From Streptomyces xanthii (GTDB lineage Bacteria > Actinomycetota > Actinomycetes > Streptomycetales > Streptomycetaceae), in assembly GCF_014621695.1 (NCBI RefSeq), contig NZ_CP061281.1, forward strand, positions 1,426,001-1,490,000: a DNA stretch of 64,000 bases, written 5' to 3'. Under the pieces are notes generated by a model that was not told where the DNA came from, searched no databases, and saw only the letters and a program-made list of their open reading frames with translations. The translations under genes were made by a program, and so were the position numbers. Positions 43,425 through 50,719 of the stretch are shown here, one piece after another (the stretch's first letter is position 1; every line of letters starts with the position of its first letter).

Positions 43425-44117
43425 TCAGGCCGTCCCACCCCGGACGCCGGCCTCGGCGAGAACCCCGTCCACCATCTCGACGACCTGATCGGCGACCCCG
43501 AGTTGCCCGCGATCATGGGTGACCAGCACCGTGGCTGTCCCCCGCTCCCGCGTGAGCCCCCCGATCAGCTCCAGCACGGCCGCCCCCCGCTCATGATCCA
43601 GCGCACTGGTCGGCTCGTCGACCAGCAGCACCCGCGGCCCGTTCATGAGCGCCCGCGCGATGTTGATCCGCTGCCGCTGCCCGCCGGACAGCTGGTGCGG
43701 CCGGCGGTGCGCCTGCCCCGCGAGGCCGACGGAGTCGAGCAGTTCCGCCGCCCGCTCCCGCACGTCCCGCGGCCGGCCCCCGCCCAGGTGGGCCATGACC
43801 TGGAGCTGTTCCAGGGCGGTCAGCGACGGCAGCAGATTGGGCTGCTGGAAGACGATCCCGACGGCCCGGCGCCGCAGCGCCGCCGCGTCGGCCCGGCTCA
43901 GCCCCGTCGCCTCCGTACCGTCGATGACGACCCGCCCGCTGTCCGGCGTGACCAGCGTCGCGGCGACCGCGAGCAGGCTGGACTTGCCGGAGCCGGAGGG
44001 GCCGACCACTGCGGTCAGGGTCCCGGCGGGCACCTCCAGGCCGACGCGGTCGAGCGCGGTGAGCCGCCCGTCCCCGTCGGGGTAGGTGAGCGTGATGTCG
44101 TCGAGCAGCAGGGTCAT
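43425..44117 (-). CDS. ABC transporter ATPase (LolD/MacB-like)
   Basis: 230 residues from ATG 44117, overlapping the permease stop in ATGA. Walker [10 protein letters not shown] (about residues 39-47), Q-loop in GIVFQQPNLLPSL, signature LSGGQRQR, Walker [13 protein letters not shown] and H-loop VTHDRGQLG. This is the 3.A.1.122/125-type ATPase that pairs with FtsX-like permeases, usually in efflux of lipoproteins, peptides or signals. Substrate unknown. A two-component system lies just upstream on the other strand, as is common for antibiotic- or envelope-stress ABC modules. Confidence 0.9.
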   Translation of the reverse strand: MTLLLDDITLTYPDGDGRLTALDRVGLEVPAGTLTAVVGPSGSGKSSLLAVAATLVTPDSGRVVIDGTEATGLSRADAAALRRRAVGIVFQQPNLLPSLTALEQLQVMAHLGGGRPRDVRERAAELLDSVGLAGQAHRRPHQLSGGQRQRINIARALMNGPRVLLVDEPTSALDHERGAAVLELIGGLTRERGTATVLVTHDRGQLGVADQVVEMVDGVLAEAGVRGGTA

Positions 44118-45175
44118 CGGGCGCTCCCGAGGGCGGTGAGGGGGTCGACGGCGGTGATCCGCCGGACGGACAGGGCGGCGCCGACGAGACCGAGCACGGT
44201 CATCACCGCGGCGGGGCCGAGCACGGTCACGGGTTCGAGGACGAACGGCACGCCGTCCGGCACGATCGTCCCGAAGAGCCAGGCGAGCAGCGTCCCGACG
44301 GCCGTGCCGCCGACGAGCATCACGACGGCCTGCCCGAGCGCGTCGCGCAGCAGGTACGGCGTGGAGGAGCCGAGCGCCTTCAGGACGGCGATGTCGCCGC
44401 TGCGCTGGATGGTCCAGACGGTGAAGAACGCGCCGACGACGAGCGCCGAGATCACGAAGAGGAAGCCGCGCATCAGCTGCAGGGAGCCGTTCTCCGCCTG
44501 GTAGGAGCCTATGGCGGCCAGCGCGCCCTCGATGGTCGTCGACTCGGTGCCGGCGGCCCGGTCGGCGGCGGCGAGGTCCGCACCGCCCGAGGTGCGCAGT
44601 GCGACGACCGTGGCGCCGGTCGAGTGCGCGAGGGACTGCCAGTCGCCGAGATCGGCCCAGACGACGGGCGTGTGGCTGTACGAGTCCTGGCCGGACACGG
44701 CGGTGACGGTGAGCCGCCGCCCGCCCAGCTCGATCCGGTCGCCGCGTGCGGCGCCGAGCTCGTCGGCGGCCTTCGCGGAGAGGACCACGGAGCCGGGCCC
44801 GGTGGCGGCGGGCGACAGCCCGGAGTCCGGCCGCACTCCGAACACGGACACGGCCGCGCTCTGCCGCCCCGCCTCGGCGTTGACCGTACGGATCCCGATC
44901 GGCTCGGCGCTGTCCACCCCCGGACGCCCGCCCAGCTCCCGCCACTGTTTCTCCGTGACGTCGGAGCCGGTGAAGGACACCGACTGGCCGGCGGCGGGCC
45001 GGGCGAAGGCGAGGTGGTCGGCGGGCAGTGCGGTCAGCGCGGACGTGTTGTCCCGGGCCAGGCCCGCGGTCAGTCCCGACAGCAGTCCCACCAGCAGTGT
45101 GATCAGTACGATCACGGTCCCCATCAGGGCGAACCGGCCCCTGGCGAACCGTAGGTCTCTCCATGCGACGAACAT
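44114..45175 (-). CDS. FtsX-like ABC transporter permease
   Basis: 353 residues from ATG 45175. One N-terminal membrane segment (GTVIVLITLLVGLLSGLTAG), a long extracytoplasmic domain (residues about 40-230, VSFTGSDVTEKQWRELGG, VVLSAKAADELGAARGDRIEL), then three membrane segments forming the FtsX domain (FLFVISALVVGAFFTVWTI, AVVMLVGGTAVGTLLAWL, PAAVMTVLGLVGAALSVR). This MacB-type arrangement extrudes or mechanotransmits and does not pump through a channel. Paired with the ATPase by a 4-base overlap. Divergent from the kinase at 45313. Confidence 0.88.
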   Translation of the reverse strand: MFVAWRDLRFARGRFALMGTVIVLITLLVGLLSGLTAGLARDNTSALTALPADHLAFARPAAGQSVSFTGSDVTEKQWRELGGRPGVDSAEPIGIRTVNAEAGRQSAAVSVFGVRPDSGLSPAATGPGSVVLSAKAADELGAARGDRIELGGRRLTVTAVSGQDSYSHTPVVWADLGDWQSLAHSTGATVVALRTSGGADLAAADRAAGTESTTIEGALAAIGSYQAENGSLQLMRGFLFVISALVVGAFFTVWTIQRSGDIAVLKALGSSTPYLLRDALGQAVVMLVGGTAVGTLLAWLFGTIVPDGVPFVLEPVTVLGPAAVMTVLGLVGAALSVRRITAVDPLTALGSAR

Positions 45176-45312
45176 GAGGTCCACCCTGCGGCCCGGGACC
45201 CCGCGCGGGCATCGCGCCACAGCACGCTTCACCCGAATCGAAGGTGGGAGGCCGCTTTCAAACTTTCGGTTGACCGCGCCGCCGCGTCCGGCTCCGTACG
45301 CTGGTGAGCGGT

Positions 45313-46491
45313 ATGGATCCACGTTCACTCACCCCCGCCCTGCGCGTCCTGCGCCTCTGCCTGCACCTGCTGACGGCGGGGCTGCTCGCGCTCGTCGTGG
45401 TCCGCGCGGCCACGGGACGGTCGGACGAGCCGGCCGGGGCGGTGGTGGCCGTCGCCGTCGTGATGGGCGGCGTCTACGCGGCGGGCTCCCTCGTGCCGGC
45501 CGTACGCGGCGCCCGCACCGGTGCCGCCGTCTGGCTGGCCGCGCTCGGCACGGTGTGGGCGGTGCTGCTCGTCCTGTCCCCCGACGCCCTGTGGCTGGCC
45601 TTCCCCCTGTACTTCCTGCTGCTGCATCTGCTGCCGGCCCGCTGGGCGGTCCCGGCGGTGGTGCTCGCGGCGGGCGCGGCCATCGCCTCGTACGTGGGGC
45701 ACGACGGGGCGGTGAACCCGGGCGCGTTCATCGGGCCGCTGCTCGGGGCCGCCGTCGCCGTCGCGACCGTGCTCGGCTATCAGGCTCTGTACCGGGAGAG
45801 CGAGCGCAGACGGCGGCTGATCGAGGAGCTGATCGCGACCCGGGCCGAGCTCGCCGACGCGGAGCGCGCCGCGGGCACGCTCGCGGAGCGGGAGCGGCTC
45901 GCCCGCGAGATCCACGACACGCTGGCGCAGGGCCTGTCCTCGATCCAGCTGCTGCTGCGCGCGGCCCAGCGCGACCTGCCCGGGGACTCCCCGGCCGCCG
46001 CGCACATCGAGCAGGCGCGGGCGGCGGCGCAGGACAATCTCGCCGAGGCCCGCCGCTTCGTACGGGCGCTCACGCCGCCGGATCTGGCGCACGGTTCGCT
46101 GGCCGGGGCGCTGGAGCGGCTGTGCGCGACCGCGCCGGGCCTGACCGCCCGGTGCACGGTGAGCGGCACACCGCTGGAGCTGCCGACCCCGTACGAGGTG
46201 GCGCTGCTGCGGATCGCGCAGTCGGCGCTCGGCAACACGGTGCGGCACGCGCACGCGCGCCGCGCGGAGATCACTCTCAGCTTCATGGAGACCTCGGTGG
46301 CCCTGGACGTGGTGGACGACGGCGACGGCTTCGATCCGGAACGGGCGGTGTCCGGCGACGGCGGCTTCGGCCTGCCGGCGATGCGGGCGCGGGTGCGGGA
46401 GCTCGGCGGCACGTTCACGGTCGAGTCGGCGCCCGGGCGCGGCACGGCCGTCGCGGTGACCCTGCCGGTGCCAGTCGGGGGTGACGCGTGA
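45313..46491 (+). CDS. Sensor histidine kinase (NarL-system type)
   Basis: 392 residues from ATG 45313; a GTG three codons earlier is also possible. Five to six membrane segments in the first 160 residues (HLLTAGLLALVVVRAA, AVVAVAVVMGGVYAAG, VWLAALGTVWAVLLVL, LWLAFPLYFLLLHLLPA, VLAAGAAIASYV, LLGAAVAVATVLGY). Cytoplasmic part: coiled coil, phosphoacceptor His in LAREIHDTLAQGLSSIQLLL, and HATPase_c (LLRIAQSALGNTVRHAHARR, DDGDGFDPER, GFGLPAMRARVRELGG). Overlaps the response regulator by 4 bases. Likely controls the neighbouring ABC pair. Confidence 0.9.
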   Translation: MDPRSLTPALRVLRLCLHLLTAGLLALVVVRAATGRSDEPAGAVVAVAVVMGGVYAAGSLVPAVRGARTGAAVWLAALGTVWAVLLVLSPDALWLAFPLYFLLLHLLPARWAVPAVVLAAGAAIASYVGHDGAVNPGAFIGPLLGAAVAVATVLGYQALYRESERRRRLIEELIATRAELADAERAAGTLAERERLAREIHDTLAQGLSSIQLLLRAAQRDLPGDSPAAAHIEQARAAAQDNLAEARRFVRALTPPDLAHGSLAGALERLCATAPGLTARCTVSGTPLELPTPYEVALLRIAQSALGNTVRHAHARRAEITLSFMETSVALDVVDDGDGFDPERAVSGDGGFGLPAMRARVRELGGTFTVESAPGRGTAVAVTLPVPVGGDA

Positions 46492-47111
46492 TCCGGCTGC
46501 TGCTCGCCGACGACCATCCCGTCGTACGGGCCGGACTGCGGGCCGTGCTCGACGCGGAGCCGGACTTCGAGATCGTCGCGGAGGCCGCCACGGCGGAGCG
46601 GGCGGTCGAGCTGGCCGGTGCGGGCGGGATCGACGTCGTCCTGATGGACCTGCAGTTCGGCACGGGGATGCACGGGGCGGAGGCCACGCAGCGGATCGCC
46701 GCGCTCGACGGTGCGCCGCGCGTCCTGGTCCTGACGACGTACGACACGGACGCGGACATTCTGGCGGCGGTCGAGGCGGGGGCCTCCGGCTATCTGCTGA
46801 AGGACGCTCCGCCGGAGGAGCTGGCGGCTGCGGTGCGGACGGCCGCGTCGGGGCGGTCGGCGCTGGCCCCGGCGATCGCGCTCCGCCTGATGGACCGGAT
46901 GCGGGCGCCGTCGGAGGCGCTCAGCCGGCGGGAGCTGGAGGTTCTTCAGCTCGTACGGGACGGGTTGTCCAACGCGGAGATCGCGGGTCAGCTCTTCCTG
47001 AGCCAGGCGACGGTGAAGTCCCATCTGGTGCACATCTACGCGAAGCTCGGGGTCGAGTCGCGGACGGCGGCGGTGGCGCGGGCGACGCGGCAGGGGTTGC
47101 TGCGGCCGTAG
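46488..47111 (+). CDS. NarL/LuxR-type response regulator
   Basis: 207 residues, GTG start overlapping the kinase stop (GTGA). Receiver: MIRLLLADDHPVVRAGLRAV, phospho-Asp in DVVLMDLQFGTGMHG, Thr in VLVLTTYDTDADI, Lys in GYLLKDAPPEE. The usual RMP after the phospho-Asp is replaced by LQFGTGMHGAEA, as in DesR-like regulators. LuxR domain: LSRRELEVLQLVRDGLSNAE then IAGQLFLSQATVKSHLVHIY. Partner of the kinase just upstream. Confidence 0.9.
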   Translation: MIRLLLADDHPVVRAGLRAVLDAEPDFEIVAEAATAERAVELAGAGGIDVVLMDLQFGTGMHGAEATQRIAALDGAPRVLVLTTYDTDADILAAVEAGASGYLLKDAPPEELAAAVRTAASGRSALAPAIALRLMDRMRAPSEALSRRELEVLQLVRDGLSNAEIAGQLFLSQATVKSHLVHIYAKLGVESRTAAVARATRQGLLRP

Positions 47112-47119
47112 CGGTGGCG

Positions 47120-47188
47120 GGTGGGGAAATGCGACCCGAAGGGTCTGCATTTCAGGGGCGCGGGGAACTGCGCGAGAAGCCCCACCGG
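47120..47188. repeat. Dispersed inverted-repeat element, copy 5 (right arm only)
   Basis: Only the right arm (47151-47188, containing GGGGCGCGGGGAACTGCGCG) plus the small GAAATGC/GCATTTC hairpin preceding it remain; the left long arm is missing. It lies between the convergent ends of the response regulator (47111) and the UspA-like gene (47225), so position has been kept though the long stem has been lost. Confidence 0.82.
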
Positions 47189-47224
47189 GCCGCGGCCGCC
47201 GACGAGACGGGCCGGACCGAGCTC

Positions 47225-47728
47225 TCAGCCACTCAGGTCGAAGTCCGACGGAGTCGCCCGGCGCAGGGCACGCAATTGGGCCCGCGGAACCGAGCGGAGC
47301 GGAACCGTCAGCACCGGACACACCGCCCCCCGCCGCACCCCGCGGACGACCCTCCCCCGCCGCATTCGGTGCGGCCGGACGCCGAGGACGAGGAGGTCGT
47401 CGGGCTGGTCGGCGAAGGAGAGGAGCGCGGGCGCGGGCCGCTCGCGGACCACCCGGAGCTCCACGTCCAGGCCCACCGGAACCCCGCCGAGCGCCCGCTC
47501 CACGGCCCGGGCCAGCTCCCGCCGGGCCTCCCCGAACCAGTGCCGCGCCCACTGGGGATCGGGCCAGCGCCGGTACAGCCCCTCCCCCTCCGGCGGCTCC
47601 CAGGCGAGCACCACGACGAGCGCCCGCCCCGACCGCCCCGCCTCCGCGGCGGCGACCCGCAGCGCCCCCAGGCTCGCCGCCGATCCTCCGACGCCGACCA
47701 CGACGCGCCCGCTCCTGCCGGTCTCCAT
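47225..47728 (-). CDS. UspA-domain (universal stress) protein
   Basis: 167 residues from ATG 47728. The Usp fold is visible in GRVVVGVGGSAASLGALRVA (first strand and loop), ALVVVLAWEPPEGEGLYR, VELRVVRERPAPALL, DDLLVLGVRP and CPVLTVPLRS at the end. The ATP-binding G-2x-G-9x-G(S/T) motif is degenerate: GVRPHRMRRGRVVRGVRRGA has no clean match, so it may not bind ATP. Divergent from the MocR regulator, with a palindrome in the 91-base gap, suggesting it is the MocR target. Confidence 0.8.
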   Translation of the reverse strand: METGRSGRVVVGVGGSAASLGALRVAAAEAGRSGRALVVVLAWEPPEGEGLYRRWPDPQWARHWFGEARRELARAVERALGGVPVGLDVELRVVRERPAPALLSFADQPDDLLVLGVRPHRMRRGRVVRGVRRGAVCPVLTVPLRSVPRAQLRALRRATPSDFDLSG

Positions 47729-47781
47729 GCCCTTGTCTCCTTCGCTCCCGCCCAGGCCACTGGACGGGATTCTGTAGGCTG

Positions 47782-47805
47782 ATTGGCCTGGACGGCAGGG
47801 CCAAT
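47782..47805. promoter_or_regulatory. Inverted repeat between UspA and MocR genes
   Basis: ATTGGCC (47782-47788) and its complement GGCCAAT (47799-47805) are separated by 10 bases, placing the arms about 17 bp apart centre to centre. The site lies 15 bases before the MocR ATG and 54 bases before the UspA-like start, fitting autoregulation and control of the divergent gene. Confidence 0.5.
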
Positions 47806-47819
47806 ATCGGAGATGTGGC

Positions 47820-49286
47820 ATGGCAGGTGGCGGTGTGGACGGCTCGGCGGTCGTGCTGGGCAGCAGACGGCTCGGCACGCTCGTGACGGGGGTGACGGGC
47901 GAGCGCCCCGGCTACCGGGCTCTGGCCCAGGGCGTGCGGACGCTGCTGCTCGACGGCCGGATCGCCCTGCACGCACGGCTGCCCGCGGAGCGCGAGTTCG
48001 CGGCGGCGCTCGGGGTGAGCCGGGCCACCGTGACCGCCGCGTACGACCTGCTGCGGGAGAGCGGGTACGCGCGCAGCAGGCGCGGCGCCGGCACCTGGAC
48101 CGAGCTCCCGGACGGGGTGCGGCCGACGAGCGTGGCGACCCCGGCGGCGGGCGACGACGTGATCGACCTCGCGATCGCCGCGCCGGGCGCGATCGCGGAC
48201 GAGCTGTCGGCGGCCTACACGGCTGCGGCGCCCGACGTGACCCGGCACGCGGAGACCGCGGGCTACCACCCGTACGGGCTGCCCGAGCTGCGGGCCGCCA
48301 TCGCCGAGCGGTACACGCGGCGCGGGCTGCCGACGCTGCCCGACCAGATCCTCGTCACGACCGGCGCCCAGCAGGCGGTGTCCCTGACTCTGACGCTGCT
48401 CGGCCGGCCCGGCGACCGGATCATGGTCGAGAACCCCTCGTACGCGAACGCGCTGTCGGTGATCCGGCGGCTCGGCCTGCGCACGGTGCCCGTACCGGTG
48501 TCGGCGGACGGCTGGGACTCCGAGCTGATGGAGGCGACGCTGCGGCAGGGCACGCCCCGGCTCGCCTACCTGATCCCCGACTTCCAGAACCCGACGGGCC
48601 GCGTGATGCCGCCCGGGACCCGGCAGCGGCTGCTGGCCGCGGCGCGGGCGACGGGCACCTGGCTGGTCATCGACGAGACGGTGGCGGACATCGCGCTGGA
48701 CGTGCCGACGCCGCCGCCGTTCGGGGCGCTGGCCACGGGCGGCGGCGGGGAGCAGATCGTCACCGTCGGCTCGCTCAGCAAGGGGCACTGGAGCGGGCTG
48801 CGGGTCGGCTGGGTGCGGGCGGGGACGCGGCTCATCACCGAACTCACGACGCTCCGCGTGACGGCCGACATGTCGGGCTCGGTGCTCGATCAGCTGGTCG
48901 CGGGGCGGCTGCTGGAGCGGGAGGAGGAGATTCTGCGGCGCCGGTTGCCGATCCTGCGGGCGCAGCGGGATCATCTCGTGGAGCGGCTCGGGGAGGCGTT
49001 CCCCGAGTGGCGGTGGCGGCTGCCGGCCGGGGGTCTGTCGCTGTGGGTCGATCTGGGGCGGCCGATCGCGTCGGCGCTCGCACAGGGGGCGCTCCGGCAC
49101 GGGGTGCGGATCGAAGGGGGGTCCCGCTTCGGTGCGGATCCGGGGACCTTCGAGCATCGATTGCGGTTTCCCTACACGCAGCCGGCGGAGGTGGCGGAGG
49201 AGGCGATCCGGCGTATCGCGACGGGACTCTCCGAGGGGCTGGCGGGAGCTGACCTCGCCCCGAGCCGGCCCCCGTGGGTGGCCTGA
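47820..49286 (+). CDS. MocR-type regulator (GntR HTH fused to aminotransferase domain)
   Basis: 488 residues. N-terminal GntR winged helix (residues about 30-95): PGYRALAQGVRTLLLDGRIA, REFAAALGVSRATVTAAYDL. The aminotransferase-like domain follows: YHPYGLPELRAAIAERYTRR, VTTGAQQAVSLTLTLLG, VENPSYANAL, DFQNPTGRVM, DETVADIAL and PLP-binding Lys in VGSLSKGHWSGLRVGW. MocR proteins sense PLP or an amino-acid adduct and switch transcription; many regulate vitamin B6 or amino-acid genes. Divergent to the UspA-like gene. Ends at an inverted-repeat element. Confidence 0.9.
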   Translation: MAGGGVDGSAVVLGSRRLGTLVTGVTGERPGYRALAQGVRTLLLDGRIALHARLPAEREFAAALGVSRATVTAAYDLLRESGYARSRRGAGTWTELPDGVRPTSVATPAAGDDVIDLAIAAPGAIADELSAAYTAAAPDVTRHAETAGYHPYGLPELRAAIAERYTRRGLPTLPDQILVTTGAQQAVSLTLTLLGRPGDRIMVENPSYANALSVIRRLGLRTVPVPVSADGWDSELMEATLRQGTPRLAYLIPDFQNPTGRVMPPGTRQRLLAAARATGTWLVIDETVADIALDVPTPPPFGALATGGGGEQIVTVGSLSKGHWSGLRVGWVRAGTRLITELTTLRVTADMSGSVLDQLVAGRLLEREEEILRRRLPILRAQRDHLVERLGEAFPEWRWRLPAGGLSLWVDLGRPIASALAQGALRHGVRIEGGSRFGADPGTFEHRLRFPYTQPAEVAEEAIRRIATGLSEGLAGADLAPSRPPWVA

Positions 49287-49311
49287 CCCGCCTCGTGGCC
49301 GGGTGCGGCCC

Positions 49312-49399
49312 GGTGGGGCTTCTCGCGCAGTTCCCCGCGCCCCTGAGGGCGCACGGAGTGTGCCCCTTCAGGGGCGCGGGGAACTGCGCGACCAGCCAC
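49312..49399. repeat. Dispersed inverted-repeat element, copy 6 (compact, full)
   Basis: The shortest complete copy: left arm 49312-49345, a hairpin around GGGCGCACGGAGTGTGCCCC, and right arm 49365-49399. The arms contain CGCGCAGTTCCCCGCGCCCC and its complement. Between convergent MocR (49286) and the small coding sequence at 49429. Confidence 0.9.
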
Positions 49400-49428
49400 G
49401 ACGTACGTGTCACCCGGCGACGAGACGT

Positions 49429-49743
49429 TCAGCCCCGCGGCGGGCCGCCGAACAGCTCCACAGCCCCCCGCACCTGAGCCAGCGCAGCGGAGAGCGCCGA
49501 GACCGACCCGACGGCCCCGGCGACGAGCAGCAGCGACCGCCGTAACCGGGGAACCTCGGGCACCCCGCCCCGAGCCATCGCGTCCAGCGCCGCCAACTCG
49601 TCCTCCGCGATCCCCCGATCCGGGAACTCCACGGCGTACCCGGCGAGTTCACGCCGCAGCCGGGACACCGCGGTCCGCAGCTCGGCCACCCGCGGATCCT
49701 CGCCGCTGCCCGTCACCCGCCCCTGCTCCACGCTCCGCAACAC
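49429..49743 (-). CDS. Conserved actinobacterial protein (DUF5955-like)
   Basis: 104 residues from GTG 49743 (VLRSVEQGRVTGSGEDPRVA), with GGGGAGAG upstream; longer in-frame codons were rejected for that reason. The sequence is helical: ELRTAVSRLRRELAGYAVEF, GIAEDELAALDAMARGG and a hydrophobic C-terminal part (SLLLVAGAVGSVSALSAALA) that could insert in or lie on the membrane. I recall very similar proteins named DUF5955; function is unknown. Divergent from the nucleotidyltransferase gene. Confidence 0.72.
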   Translation of the reverse strand: MLRSVEQGRVTGSGEDPRVAELRTAVSRLRRELAGYAVEFPDRGIAEDELAALDAMARGGVPEVPRLRRSLLLVAGAVGSVSALSAALAQVRGAVELFGGPPRG

Positions 49744-49898
49744 AGCTCTCCCCCTCGCACATCGTTGTGCGTGCACCCCTGGCGGACGTCACCCAAAAAG
49801 CTCAACCGGGCTTTGTGGGCGCCCAGTTAACGCCACACATCGCCGCTCCGCCAGCCCGTTGCGCAAGGCAACCTCATCGGGTGCGGTATGCAGGGGCC

Positions 49899-50498
49899 AT
49901 GACGACGAACAAGGCGCAGGTGGCGGGGCTGCTTCTGGCGGCGGGCGGTGGCCGGCGGCTCGGTGGACGCCCGAAGGCTCTGTTGACGCATCGCGGCCGG
50001 CCGCTGGTGGAGCACGCCCTCGAAGTGCTGCGCGCGGGCGGTTGCGGTCCGCTGCACGTGGTACTCGGGGCGGCGGCCGGCACCGTACGGGAGCGGGCGC
50101 GGCTCGACGGGGTGACGACGGTGACGAATCCGGAGTGGGCCGAGGGCATGGGGTCCTCGCTGCGGGCGGGCCTGGAGTCGCTGGCGGCGAGCGGCGCCGA
50201 CGCGGCGCTCGTCCTCCTGGTGGACCAGCCGGGCATCGGGGCCGCGGCGGTGGCCCGCGTCCGGGAGGCGTACCGCTCTCCGGCGTCCCTGGCGGCGGCG
50301 TCGTACGACGGGGAACGGGGGCATCCGGTGCTGTTCGGGCGGGAGCACTGGGCGGGGATCGCGGCGAGCGCGACCGGCGACCGCGGTGCGCGCGCCTATC
50401 TGAAGGAGCACCGTGGTGCTGTGGAGCTCGTCGAGTGCGGGGACGTCGCGGAGGCCTACGACATCGACACCGAGGCGGATCTCGGCCATCTCGAGTAG
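49899..50498 (+). CDS. MobA/MocA-like nucleotidyltransferase (molybdenum cofactor)
   Basis: 199 residues from ATG 49899. The nucleotide-binding loop LLLAAGGGRRLGGRPKALL is at the N-terminus, followed by LVEHALEVLRAGG, VTNPEWAEGMGSSLRAGLES, LLVDQPGIGAA and GERGHPVLFGREHW, the MobA/MocA family pattern. MocA attaches CMP to molybdopterin for xanthine dehydrogenases. In this neighbourhood such a role would support purine degradation to allantoin, but no xanthine dehydrogenase genes are in the window. A weak ribosome-binding sequence precedes the start. Confidence 0.8.
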   Translation: MTTNKAQVAGLLLAAGGGRRLGGRPKALLTHRGRPLVEHALEVLRAGGCGPLHVVLGAAAGTVRERARLDGVTTVTNPEWAEGMGSSLRAGLESLAASGADAALVLLVDQPGIGAAAVARVREAYRSPASLAAASYDGERGHPVLFGREHWAGIAASATGDRGARAYLKEHRGAVELVECGDVAEAYDIDTEADLGHLE

Positions 50499-50589
50499 CT
50501 GCCCCGTACAGCCACCTTGAGTGAAGGACGTGGCACCGAGCGCCACGTTCTGTCGACTCAGAGAATCTCGACATCAACAAACCTTGAAC

Positions 50590-50604
50590 TTCCACGATAA
50601 GGAA
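50590..50604. promoter_or_regulatory. AllR-box-like site upstream of malate synthase
   Basis: TTCCACGATAAGGAA lies 116 bases upstream of the aceB start. It matches the perfect allB palindrome TTCCACAAAGTGGAA in the whole left half and four of six bases of the right half. The rest of 50499-50719 is AT-richer around 50570-50615, as expected for the promoter. Confidence 0.55.
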
Positions 50605-50719
50605 ACTAGTATCCACTTCTCAGAAGGGCCGGTCCCCGGAAGCGGGGCCAGCAGCCATACCCAGGCGCCCCGGCACTCGGTGCCGCACGCGTCCGTTCGC
50701 TGAAGGAAGTGACAGCCTC

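Noticed and set aside
45780..49157. A 1125-codon open frame on the minus strand
   Set aside because: It runs antisense through the kinase, response regulator and MocR genes and is made of Arg/Pro/Ala-rich sequence without any domain; real genes with motifs occupy the plus strand.
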